64,000 nucleotides of DNA. Source: Bacteroidota bacterium. Lineage in GTDB: Bacteria; Bacteroidota; Bacteroidia; Flavobacteriales_E; Vicingaceae. Shown piece by piece: positions 17,125-24,990 of the stretch. Every line of letters starts with the position of its first letter. Position 1 is the first letter of the stretch. A program made the translations under genes and the position numbers. The stretch lies in contig JABFGJ010000008.1 of NCBI GenBank assembly GCA_013112545.1, positions 31,394 through 95,393 on the forward strand. The letters are read 5' to 3'. Below the pieces are notes generated by a model. The model was given only the letters and a program-made list of their open reading frames with translations, was not told the origin of the DNA and ran no database searches.

Positions 17125-18032
17125 TGAAAGCGTATTTATTAATTTTTACTTCCTTGTTTTTTTTAGCATGCAATACAGCTATCCATGACAAAACTCAAAA
17201 AAAAGTAATTGTTTGCACAACAGGTATGCTTGGCGATGCTGTAGAAAACATTGTGAAAGACAATTTTGAGGTAATCACTTTAATGGGTGCAGGAGTTGAT
17301 CCACATTTATACAAAGCAACACATGGTGATATTAGTGCCTTAAGTAAAGCAGATATCATCATATACAATGGCCTGCACCTAGAAGGAAAAATGGGTGAAA
17401 TTTTTCAAAAATTAGCCAATCGAAAAAAAATTATAGTAGCTTCAGATGCCATATCCCCATCTAAACTTATTAATAATACTGACTTTGCTGGAGCTACCGA
17501 CCCTCATATCTGGTTTGACGTAGAATTGTGGTCTGAAGTGGTTTTATATCTTGGGAATCAAATTGGAGATTACTACCCAGAATATAAAGAAGAGCTTAAC
17601 AAAAACACCAAAGACTACCATCAATCGTTGCTTGATTTAAATATGCAATTATTGAAAACGATTAACTCATTAGATAGTAGCAAGCGTATTCTAATTACTG
17701 CTCATGATGCATTTGGCTATTTTGGAAGAGCATATAGTTTTCAAGTAAAAGGTTTACAAGGTATTTCAACAGTTTCTGAATATGGTTTAAAAGACGTAAG
17801 TAACCTTGTTAAATATATTTCAGAACATAAGATTAAAGCCGTATTTGTTGAAAGTTCAGTGTCTGATCGCTCTTTAAAAGCAGTTGTAGAAGGCTGTAAA
17901 TCAAATGGACATCAGGTAAAAATAGGTGGAACACTTTATAGTGACGCAATGGGTGAATCAAATACTCCGGAAGGTACATATATAGGCATGCTAAGTTATA
18001 ATGTAAATACCATAGTCAATAATTTAAAATGA
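17124..18032 (+). CDS. Metal (Mn/Zn-type) ABC transporter substrate-binding lipoprotein
   Basis: The 302-residue cluster A-I (ZnuA/MntA type) binding protein has a lipoprotein signal with Cys16 (FFLACNT). The expected metal ligands are visible: His in GAGVDPHLYKATHGD, GLHLEGKM, His in TDPHIWFDV, TAHDAFGYFGRAY, and an acidic residue late in the protein. There is no long His-rich loop of the kind common in zinc-specific ZnuA, which slightly favours manganese or iron. It captures the metal in the periplasm and delivers it to the permeases encoded downstream. Confidence 0.93.
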   Translation: MKAYLLIFTSLFFLACNTAIHDKTQKKVIVCTTGMLGDAVENIVKDNFEVITLMGAGVDPHLYKATHGDISALSKADIIIYNGLHLEGKMGEIFQKLANRKKIIVASDAISPSKLINNTDFAGATDPHIWFDVELWSEVVLYLGNQIGDYYPEYKEELNKNTKDYHQSLLDLNMQLLKTINSLDSSKRILITAHDAFGYFGRAYSFQVKGLQGISTVSEYGLKDVSNLVKYISEHKIKAVFVESSVSDRSLKAVVEGCKSNGHQVKIGGTLYSDAMGESNTPEGTYIGMLSYNVNTIVNNLK

Positions 18033-18065
18033 TAAATCCTAAAACAATCATCGAAAAAACTAAAC

Positions 18066-18842
18066 ATGGAAGTAGCACTTGAAACACATAATCTTACTGT
18101 AAGTTACAATCGAAGACCGGTACTGTGGAACATTGACTTTAAAATACCTGTAGGTCAAATTACTGGTATTATAGGCCCAAATGGATCGGGGAAAACGACT
18201 TTACTAAAAGCCATTATGGGTTTAGTAAAGCCTAGCAGTGGCTATTGTAAACTTTTCGATCAAGATTTAAAACAAGTTCGAGAACGCATTAGTTATGTTC
18301 CTCAAAGAGAATCTGTAGATTGGGATTTTCCTGCTTCTGTGATGGATATCGTTTTAATGGGAAGATATAAAAGCTCCAATCTTTTTAAACGAATAAATCA
18401 AAGCGATCGAGACATTGCCGTTGAAGCATTAGAGAAAGTGAATATGCTAGAATTTAGCAACCGCCAAATCAGTCAACTTTCTGGAGGCCAACAACAACGT
18501 GTTTTTATTGCGCGATCATTAGCCCAAGGAGCAGATTTATACATCATGGATGAGCCCTTTGTAGGTGTTGATGCAGCTACAGAAGAAGCCATTTTAAATT
18601 TGCTAACCGAAATGAAAAATCAAGGAAAAACAGTGATTGTAGTGCATCATGATTTACAAACTGCCAAAGATTATTTCGATTGGATTGTATTATTAAATAC
18701 TCGACTGGTTGCCGTTGGACCTAAAGATGACATATTTAGAGAGGATTTATTACAAGAAGCTTATGGTGGAAAGTTAAATGTATTGAGTAAAGTAGGTGAC
18801 TTAATTAAAGAAAAAGGTTTTTCAGTTAGAGAAAGGAAATAA
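18066..18842 (+). CDS. Metal ABC transporter ATP-binding protein
   Basis: The 258-residue ATPase has Walker A GPNGSGKTT (37-45), a Q-loop Gln at 80, the signature LSGGQQQR (138-145), Walker B LYIMDEP (158-164) and the switch His in VVHHD near 194. It belongs to the ZnuC/MntB-type group by context. It sits 33 bases after the binding protein, and its stop overlaps the start of the first permease (TAATG). It powers import by the two permeases. Confidence 0.95.
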   Translation: MEVALETHNLTVSYNRRPVLWNIDFKIPVGQITGIIGPNGSGKTTLLKAIMGLVKPSSGYCKLFDQDLKQVRERISYVPQRESVDWDFPASVMDIVLMGRYKSSNLFKRINQSDRDIAVEALEKVNMLEFSNRQISQLSGGQQQRVFIARSLAQGADLYIMDEPFVGVDAATEEAILNLLTEMKNQGKTVIVVHHDLQTAKDYFDWIVLLNTRLVAVGPKDDIFREDLLQEAYGGKLNVLSKVGDLIKEKGFSVRERK

Positions 18843-20137
18843 TGAACGATTTACTTCAATTTCTTAGCTTTTCTGATCCCAATGTTCGCTTTGTTACAAT
18901 TGGAACTATGATACTTGGAGCAACTGCTGCCATGGTAGGTTCATTCTCATTTTTGAGAAAAAAAGCATTGGTTGGAGATGCAATTGCCCACTCAATTCTG
19001 CCAGGCGTTTGTTTGGCTTTTATGCTGTCGGGTAGCAAAGATCCATTGGTACTAATTGTTGGTGCATTTATTACAGGTTGGCTTTCGCTAATCATTATTG
19101 ATGGAATTAGCAGAACTACTAAATTGAAAAATGATGCAGCTATTGGCATTGTTTTAAGTGTGTTTTTTGGCTTTGGAATTTTACTGCTTACATCTATACA
19201 ACAATCCGGAAATGCAGCACAGTCAGGTTTAGATAAATTTCTTTTTGGAAAAGCAGCATCTTTAACTCAATATGACATACTAGTTTTTTCAAGCATAGGC
19301 ATAGTCTTAATTTTAGTGCTATTGTTATTCTATAAAGAATTTAAGCTCATTTCATTTAATCCAGATTATGCAAAAGTGATAGGTTTGCCTGTAAAATTTC
19401 TGGAATTTATTCTAGCTACAATTACTGTACTTGCAGTAGCTGTTGGCATTCAAGCGGTGGGTGTTGTTTTAATGGCCGCATTGTTAATTACCCCTGCTTC
19501 TGGTGCTCGTTTTTGGACGCATCGTTTGGGCACTATGATTTTTATAGCCATGGTTTTTGGTGCAATTTCAGGCTTTTTTGGCTCATTCATTAGCTACGTT
19601 GCTCCAAGCATGCCAACAGGGCCTTGGGTTGTAATGTGTTTATCTTTTTTAACCATCGGTTCAATCTGGTTTGCTCCCAAAAGAGGCATGTTGGCCAAAT
19701 ACCGAGTTCAACATCAAAACCAGCAAAAAATACTTAAGGAAAATGTATTAAAATTATTTTATCACATTGGTGAAAAAGAAAATGATTTTCACGCTGAGCG
19801 CAGCATTGAACAATTATTAAAAACAAGGGATTTGAGGCCCACTGAACTTAAAAAAGGACTTCATTTACTGAAATCTGAAAACACAGTTCGAAATAAAGAT
19901 GATAAATGGCTCATTACCGCTAAAGGACTAAACGAAGCAATTCGGATAATTCGATTGCATCGATTATGGGAAATGTATTTAAATCAACGACTTAAATTAG
20001 AGCCTGATCATGTTCATAATGATGCCGAAGCAATTGAGCACATCATTACTCCTGAAATTGAAAGACAATTGGAAAAGGAATTAAATTATCCTACAAAAGA
20101 TCCTCATCAAAGTATAATACCATATATAAAAGAATAA
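18842..20137 (+). CDS. Metal ABC transporter permease fused to a C-terminal DtxR-like domain
   Basis: At 431 residues the protein is about 150 longer than a normal ZnuB/MntC permease. Residues 1 to about 280 are a standard eight-to-nine helix permease (SFLRKKALVGDAIAHSILPG; GVQAVGVVLMAALLITPASGARF). After a basic stretch (about 284-300) comes a soluble tail: LRPTELKKGLHLLKSE (HTH-like), then IRLHRLWEMYLNQRLKLEPDHVHNDAEAIEHII. This tail copies the metal-binding dimerisation helix of the operon's own DtxR regulator (HRLWEFFLVEKLHFSWDAVHDIAEQLEH). The fusion suggests direct metal sensing at the transporter, or gating by cytoplasmic metal. It overlaps neighbours by one base on both sides. Confidence 0.9.
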   Translation: MNDLLQFLSFSDPNVRFVTIGTMILGATAAMVGSFSFLRKKALVGDAIAHSILPGVCLAFMLSGSKDPLVLIVGAFITGWLSLIIIDGISRTTKLKNDAAIGIVLSVFFGFGILLLTSIQQSGNAAQSGLDKFLFGKAASLTQYDILVFSSIGIVLILVLLLFYKEFKLISFNPDYAKVIGLPVKFLEFILATITVLAVAVGIQAVGVVLMAALLITPASGARFWTHRLGTMIFIAMVFGAISGFFGSFISYVAPSMPTGPWVVMCLSFLTIGSIWFAPKRGMLAKYRVQHQNQQKILKENVLKLFYHIGEKENDFHAERSIEQLLKTRDLRPTELKKGLHLLKSENTVRNKDDKWLITAKGLNEAIRIIRLHRLWEMYLNQRLKLEPDHVHNDAEAIEHIITPEIERQLEKELNYPTKDPHQSIIPYIKE

Positions 20138-21015
20138 TGGATGCGTTTTGGATTATATTAAGCAGTTCTTTAATTGCAGTTACTTGTAGCTTATTAGGTT
20201 GTTATTTGGTTTTACGAAAAATGGCCATGATTGGCGATGCTATTTCGCATGCTGTCTTGCCTGGAATTGTAATCGCCTATTTAATTTCAGGATCTAGAGA
20301 AGCTTTGCCCATGCTTATTGGAGCAGCGATTATCGGTGTTTTCACAACGGTGTTAATCGAACTATTCTATAAAAAAGCAAAACTTCAAATAGATGCTTCT
20401 ATTGGCATCACCTTTACTTGGTTATTCGCAATTGGCATTATCTTAATCTCACTTTTTGCAGGCCAAGTAGATTTAGACCAAGACTGTGTTCTGTACGGTG
20501 AAATAGCTTACGTTCCTTTAGATTTATGGATTACAGATGCAGGTGTTAATATGGGGCCAAGAACCGTTTGGATTAGCGCCTCATTGCTTATTTTGATTTT
20601 AAGTTTTATCATTATTGGCTACAAAGGATTGTTTTTAACCACCTTTAATGAAGAGTTTGCAAAAGCATTAGGTATTGCAGTAGGCTTTTGGCATTATTCC
20701 TTAATGAGCGCAGTATCATTAACAACAGTAATATCATTTGAATCTGTAGGAGCTATATTGGTTGTAGCTTTTTTAATCGTGCCTGCATCTGCAGCATACC
20801 TTATAACTCACAAGCTAAAAGAAATGCTAATTCTTTCAGCTATATTTAGTGTTTTAAGTTCAATTGGAGGATATTACTTAGCTGCCTATATTAATGGCTC
20901 TATTGCAGGTGCTATAGCAAGTGTTGCTGGCATCCTCTTTTTATTCTGTTGGTTAATTTCTATGTACAGAAAAAGAAACAACACTTCAAGACTTATACTT
21001 AATTCTACATCTTAA
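20137..21015 (+). CDS. Metal ABC transporter permease, second subunit
   Basis: The 292-residue permease is of normal length and lacks the regulatory tail of its neighbour. The ABC-3 family blocks are present: LVLRKMAMIGDAISHAVLPGIV near 24-45 and ESVGAILVVAFLIVPASAAYL near 205-225, with about eight hydrophobic helices. It probably forms a heterodimer with the fused permease. Last gene of the importer operon; its stop overlaps by three bases the stop of a possible small ORF on the other strand. Confidence 0.93.
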   Translation: MDAFWIILSSSLIAVTCSLLGCYLVLRKMAMIGDAISHAVLPGIVIAYLISGSREALPMLIGAAIIGVFTTVLIELFYKKAKLQIDASIGITFTWLFAIGIILISLFAGQVDLDQDCVLYGEIAYVPLDLWITDAGVNMGPRTVWISASLLILILSFIIIGYKGLFLTTFNEEFAKALGIAVGFWHYSLMSAVSLTTVISFESVGAILVVAFLIVPASAAYLITHKLKEMLILSAIFSVLSSIGGYYLAAYINGSIAGAIASVAGILFLFCWLISMYRKRNNTSRLILNSTS

Positions 21016-21200
21016 TATTCCTGAAGCGATAATTTTAAATGTGATTTGTGATTAACTAATTTGCAATTATGATTGGTGGTTTCAAACTCATAACCTCCTA
21101 ATAATTCATGAATTACCTTATCATTTGTCCTATGCGAATGTTTCAATCTATAATGGACAAAATTATTGTTAGCAAGGTTTTCATAGTTTTTGCGGGCTTT
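21012..21200 (-). pseudogene. Open frame of 62 codons without a usual start; gene remnant or unrecognised small gene
   Basis: Read on the minus strand, an uninterrupted frame begins after a TAA at 21203-21201 and ends at TAA 21014-21012, only 22 bases downstream of the GlmU-like gene. The peptide starts KARKNYENLANNNFVHYRLK, continues through DKVIHELLGGYEFETTNHNC and ends KLSLQEY. It is rich in His/Asn/Lys and looks like coding sequence rather than noise. The frame has no ATG or GTG; the first TTG (21146) would leave 44 residues. I do not recognise the family. It may be the tail of a decayed gene, a gene with an unusual start, or chance. Confidence 0.35.
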
Positions 21201-21222
21201 TTAATTGTAACCTAACAACTAG

Positions 21223-22404
21223 TTAAAAATTTCGATTGTCTTTCGTGTTTTCAAAAACATAAGTCAGAATAGCTTTATCGATATCAGTAAAAGGAATTCC
21301 TCGTCTTTCCATCATTTTTTCGGCAACTTCAAAAGCTTTATTCGTTCTAAATTCCACCCATTTTTCAGCTCCACCCCAAGCGAATGAGGGGATAAAATTT
21401 CTGGGAAATCCACCGCCGTAAATATTTGAACTTACGCCTACTACAGTTGCTGTATTAAACATGGTGTTAATTCCACTTTTAGAATGGTCGCCCATCATCA
21501 TGCCACAAAATTGCAAGCCAGTGTTTTTAAAACCCATTTTTTCATAATTCCAAATCTTGATTTCAGCATAATTGTTTTTCAAATTAGAAACGTTGGTATC
21601 CGCTCCTAAATTACACCACTCCCCCAATACTGAGTTTCCTAAAAAGCCATCATGGCCTTTGTTGCTATATCCAAAAATCACGGAGTTATTAACCTCTCCT
21701 CCAATTTTTGAATGAGGACCAACCGTTGTTGCTCCATAAACCTTTGTTCCCAGTTTTAAAGCAGCTCCTTCACATAAGGCCAAACCACCCCTTACAACGC
21801 TTCCTTCCATGATTTCTGCATTTTTACCAATATAAATTGGACCACTAGTAGAATTCAATATCGCCCCTTGAACAGTTGCGCCTTCTTCAATAAATATTTG
21901 ATTGCCAATATGTGTATTTGTTGAGTCTAAAGCTTGAGAAGTTCTGCCATGGGTAAGCAATTGAAAATCTTTGCTTAAAGCTTCAGCGTTTTTAGAGAAT
22001 ATATCCCAAACATTATTGATATCTAAAATATCTTCTTCGAAGTTATGCTGTGTAAAATGATGTAGCTCAATGGAATCAAATTCAACTTTTTGTGCTGTCT
22101 TAAACGCCAATACTTTTTCCTTTTCTTGATGAAAAATTAAATCTCCTTCTTCTAAGCGATTAATCATTTCCAATAAATTGTCATCTGGAAAAATAGTTCC
22201 ATTGATATAAGTATTGTCAGAAGCGTAATGAACTGGGTATTTTGCCTGTAAATATTCTTCAGTTAAAAAAGAAATATCCCCATCCAAATGATGCGCCCAT
22301 TTCTCAGTTATTGTTAAAATACCACATCTTATTTCGGACACAGGCCTTGTGAAAGTAAATGGTAATAAATCAACTCTTCTATCGTCAAATAAGATGTAAT
22401 TCAT
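21223..22404 (-). CDS. GlmU-like putative sugar nucleotidyltransferase (alternative Bacteroidota GlmU family)
   Basis: The 393-residue protein begins MNYILFDDRRVDLLPFTFTRPVSEIRCGIL, the opening of the alt_bact_glmU family (TIGR03991). The N-terminal half is a diverged nucleotidyltransferase fold. From about residue 180 hexapeptide left-handed beta-helix repeats appear (GNQIFIEEGATVQGAIL, GPIYIGKNAEIMEGSVV, ALKLGTKVYGATTVGPHSKIGG). Family members are thought to act in sugar-nucleotide synthesis, but the activity is not well established. I start at the ATG at 22404; an in-frame TTG 39 bases upstream lies ahead of a TATCTTTA -7-like element, so it is unlikely to be used. Confidence 0.85.
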   Translation of the reverse strand: MNYILFDDRRVDLLPFTFTRPVSEIRCGILTITEKWAHHLDGDISFLTEEYLQAKYPVHYASDNTYINGTIFPDDNLLEMINRLEEGDLIFHQEKEKVLAFKTAQKVEFDSIELHHFTQHNFEEDILDINNVWDIFSKNAEALSKDFQLLTHGRTSQALDSTNTHIGNQIFIEEGATVQGAILNSTSGPIYIGKNAEIMEGSVVRGGLALCEGAALKLGTKVYGATTVGPHSKIGGEVNNSVIFGYSNKGHDGFLGNSVLGEWCNLGADTNVSNLKNNYAEIKIWNYEKMGFKNTGLQFCGMMMGDHSKSGINTMFNTATVVGVSSNIYGGGFPRNFIPSFAWGGAEKWVEFRTNKAFEVAEKMMERRGIPFTDIDKAILTYVFENTKDNRNF

Positions 22405-22532
22405 GGTGTTTTGATAATTTTTGTAAAGATAATTTAATTTCAAGTTAGTCTAGATTATTTACAATTGATATTAAATATTGGATTTACATTTTAAATATCT
22501 ACTACATAATCTAAGCTAAAGGCTTGTTTCTT

Positions 22533-22540
22533 TACTTTTG
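22533..22540 (+). promoter_or_regulatory. -7 promoter box immediately upstream of a small membrane gene
   Basis: TACTTTTG matches TAnnTTTG exactly and ends four bases before the ATG at 22545, which points to a leaderless or nearly leaderless transcript. No clear -33 TTG is found at the usual distance. Confidence 0.55.
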
Positions 22541-22544
22541 CCGC

Positions 22545-22715
22545 ATGTATAGAAAAGACCAAATAAAAGGAATTATTGCGTTGGTGTTATTTGGCTGCAT
22601 TGCAATTGCTTATTTCTTTTTTGAAAACGAAGAAATTGCTAAAACAGCAAGCATTATTGGCATTGCTTTGTGGCTCATTTCCATGTATTTCTTAAATAAA
22701 AAATTTAAGAATTAG
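22545..22715 (+). CDS. Small two-helix membrane protein
   Basis: A 56-residue protein starting MYRKDQIKGIIALVLFGCIA, with two hydrophobic segments (about 10-25 and 36-50) and a basic C-terminus (LNKKFKN). The ATG at 22545 follows directly on a promoter box; an in-frame TTG seven codons upstream would place translation before the transcript start. The 3' end overlaps the convergent RND exporter gene by 11 bases. The function is unknown. The high hydrophobic content and clear topology argue that it is real. Confidence 0.6.
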   Translation: MYRKDQIKGIIALVLFGCIAIAYFFFENEEIAKTASIIGIALWLISMYFLNKKFKN

Positions 22716-24990
22716 TCTTTTTACGCAACAACAATAAAGGCAACAAAGTTAAATCTGTAATTAAGGCAAAAATTAGAGTTATACTAACAAACAAGCCAAT
22801 ATAAAAAGTACTTAGAAAGTTAGAAAAGATTAAACTTCCAAAACCTGCTAACAAAATAACCGTGGTAATAATTATGGCTTTTCCTGTTGAGATAAAAGTT
22901 CTGCGTAAGCCTATTAAATTTGACCTTCCTAGCTTCACTTCTTGACGATAGCGGCTTAAAAAATGTATAGTGTCGTCAACCGCAATACCAAATGCAATGG
23001 TAAACACAATGGCAGTAGTCATGTTTAAATCTATTTTGAAAAACCCGATAAAGCCTGCGGTGAAGACAATGGGTATTAAGTTGGGCACTAGAGAAATAAA
23101 GGCCATTTTAACCGACCGAAATAAGAAGCCCATACTTATAGCTATTATAAAAAAGGCAATAAACAAACCCAAAAGTATATTCTTTGAAACATAGCGACCA
23201 CTTTCATCAATGATTACCGTGGTTCCCGTTAAGCGAATATCAATTAGAGAAGAATCTATTTCTTCTTCATAAAACTCTTTTAATTTTTCGTTTTTCTCTA
23301 GCATGGTTTTACTTCCTGGGTCAACTAATCTAGCGCTAATTCTACCTAATTTTTTATCGTTAGACATCAGCAGTTTAAACTCCTCAACATTTTCAAAAGC
23401 TTTTAATTGCTTCTTTAGGTAGTCGTATCGCTTTTTATTCTCTGGAATTTTATAATAGGCTTCCCTTCCATCGCGCAGGGTTTTATTCATCATTTTATAG
23501 GGAATACTTGGGCTTGCAACATGACTTAATTGATATTCTCGTATTAAAAATTCTTCGAGCTTTACAATTTCTTGCATCACTTCAAAATCGTTAATATCAT
23601 AATTACCTTGCGGAATAATAGCAAGTTCAAAGGGTCTTATTCCACCAAACTCTTCTTGAAAATAAGCCAACTCCTTCATCAAAGGCTCTTCTGGCCCTAA
23701 ATCTTGCATTAGAAAATAATCAAATTGAATTTTACTTGCACCAAACAAAGCGATGCTAATCAATAAGGAATAAAGCACAAACACTTTTTTTCTATTTCTA
23801 CACAATTGAATAAAAAATGCACCTAATTTGTTTTCCCAAATTGTTTTAAGTTTTGCAGCATTAGCTATTTTAGGCATTTTAAGCAACATAAATATAGCAG
23901 GTATAAATAGGATAGAAAGCACAAAAGCAAGCAAGACACCAACAGCGGTAAATATTCCAAAATTTTGAACTGGTTCCATATTGACTGCGATTAGGGTTAC
24001 AAAACCTAGTGCCGTAGTCAAAGAAGTAAGTAAAGTAGCTACACCTACCTTTTTCAACATGTTTCGAAGTGCGTCAATTTTGCTGCGTTTTAGTCGTATT
24101 TCTTCTAAGTATTTAGAAACCAAATGAATTACATCTGACATGCCAACAACCAACATGATAATGGGCAATAAAGTTGTCATCATGTTTAGCGGAGTCCCGT
24201 TTAGCTCCATGATACCCAAACTGCCTACAACTGCAAGCATAACAGTTAATAGCGGAATAAAAACACCCCACAATGAGCGGTAAGTGACAATCAGGAAAAT
24301 AAGCAATAAGAGTATCGATATAATCATGAACGTAAAAAACTCTCTTTGCATGATATCGAGATATGCTTTTTGGCCCAAGATTTTACCCATGGTATGTATT
24401 TGATCAAAGTCCTGCTTTGCAAGAATTTTATCAAGCGCCAAAGCTACTTCATCAGATTTAACTTTAGAAGGAAATTGCTCATTCTTTATTAAAATGATTA
24501 ATGCTTTTTGATCTTTAGAAATCATTTCTGAAACGGGTTCAGATACTGAATTTATACGAATAGAATCTTGATGATATAACTCGGGCTTATTGATATGAAA
24601 ATAAGGTGTTTCCTTAAATCCTAAACCAGCAGGATTTTTCTCTAGATACTTCATTTCTGTTGGAGAAATGACTTCTCGAATTCGAGGCAAGGTCTTTAAC
24701 TCTTGGCTTAATTGATCTACTTTTTCAAGAAAATCACGATTAAATATCCCTGCATCATTATGAATGCCCACTAATACAAAATCATTGTCGTTTTCAAATG
24801 TTTCTCTAAATTCTTGATAAAACACAAGTTTGTCGTTAGCCTTTGGAAAAAACTTTTCGAAATCATAATCAAATTTCAATTGAGCTGAACGATAACCTAA
24901 GAAACCTAACAAAACTGTTAAACCAACTAAAATAAAGCGGCTAATCCGGCGGTATTTTTTCTCTTCAAGAATCTCTTTTGAATTGTCCAC
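22705..24990 (-). CDS. RND/MMPL-superfamily membrane exporter
   Basis: The 761-residue protein has the RND repeat layout. One helix near the N-terminus is followed by a periplasmic domain, then a five-helix bundle at about 215-375 (LMQREFFTFMIISILLLLIF; MLVVGMSDVIHLVSKYLEEI), a second periplasmic domain at about 400-610, and a second bundle to the end (TIAFGIAVDDTIHFLSRYRQE). The GMSD and GIAVDDTIHF motifs are the conserved proton-relay helix 4/10 blocks of MMPL-type (hydrophobe/amphiphile or sterol/hopanoid-like) exporters. It starts at GTG 24990, overlapping the stop of the upstream binding lipoprotein by one base. The substrate is unknown; it is shorter than HAE1 drug pumps. Confidence 0.88.
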   Translation of the reverse strand: MDNSKEILEEKKYRRISRFILVGLTVLLGFLGYRSAQLKFDYDFEKFFPKANDKLVFYQEFRETFENDNDFVLVGIHNDAGIFNRDFLEKVDQLSQELKTLPRIREVISPTEMKYLEKNPAGLGFKETPYFHINKPELYHQDSIRINSVSEPVSEMISKDQKALIILIKNEQFPSKVKSDEVALALDKILAKQDFDQIHTMGKILGQKAYLDIMQREFFTFMIISILLLLIFLIVTYRSLWGVFIPLLTVMLAVVGSLGIMELNGTPLNMMTTLLPIIMLVVGMSDVIHLVSKYLEEIRLKRSKIDALRNMLKKVGVATLLTSLTTALGFVTLIAVNMEPVQNFGIFTAVGVLLAFVLSILFIPAIFMLLKMPKIANAAKLKTIWENKLGAFFIQLCRNRKKVFVLYSLLISIALFGASKIQFDYFLMQDLGPEEPLMKELAYFQEEFGGIRPFELAIIPQGNYDINDFEVMQEIVKLEEFLIREYQLSHVASPSIPYKMMNKTLRDGREAYYKIPENKKRYDYLKKQLKAFENVEEFKLLMSNDKKLGRISARLVDPGSKTMLEKNEKLKEFYEEEIDSSLIDIRLTGTTVIIDESGRYVSKNILLGLFIAFFIIAISMGFLFRSVKMAFISLVPNLIPIVFTAGFIGFFKIDLNMTTAIVFTIAFGIAVDDTIHFLSRYRQEVKLGRSNLIGLRRTFISTGKAIIITTVILLAGFGSLIFSNFLSTFYIGLFVSITLIFALITDLTLLPLLLLRKKTNS

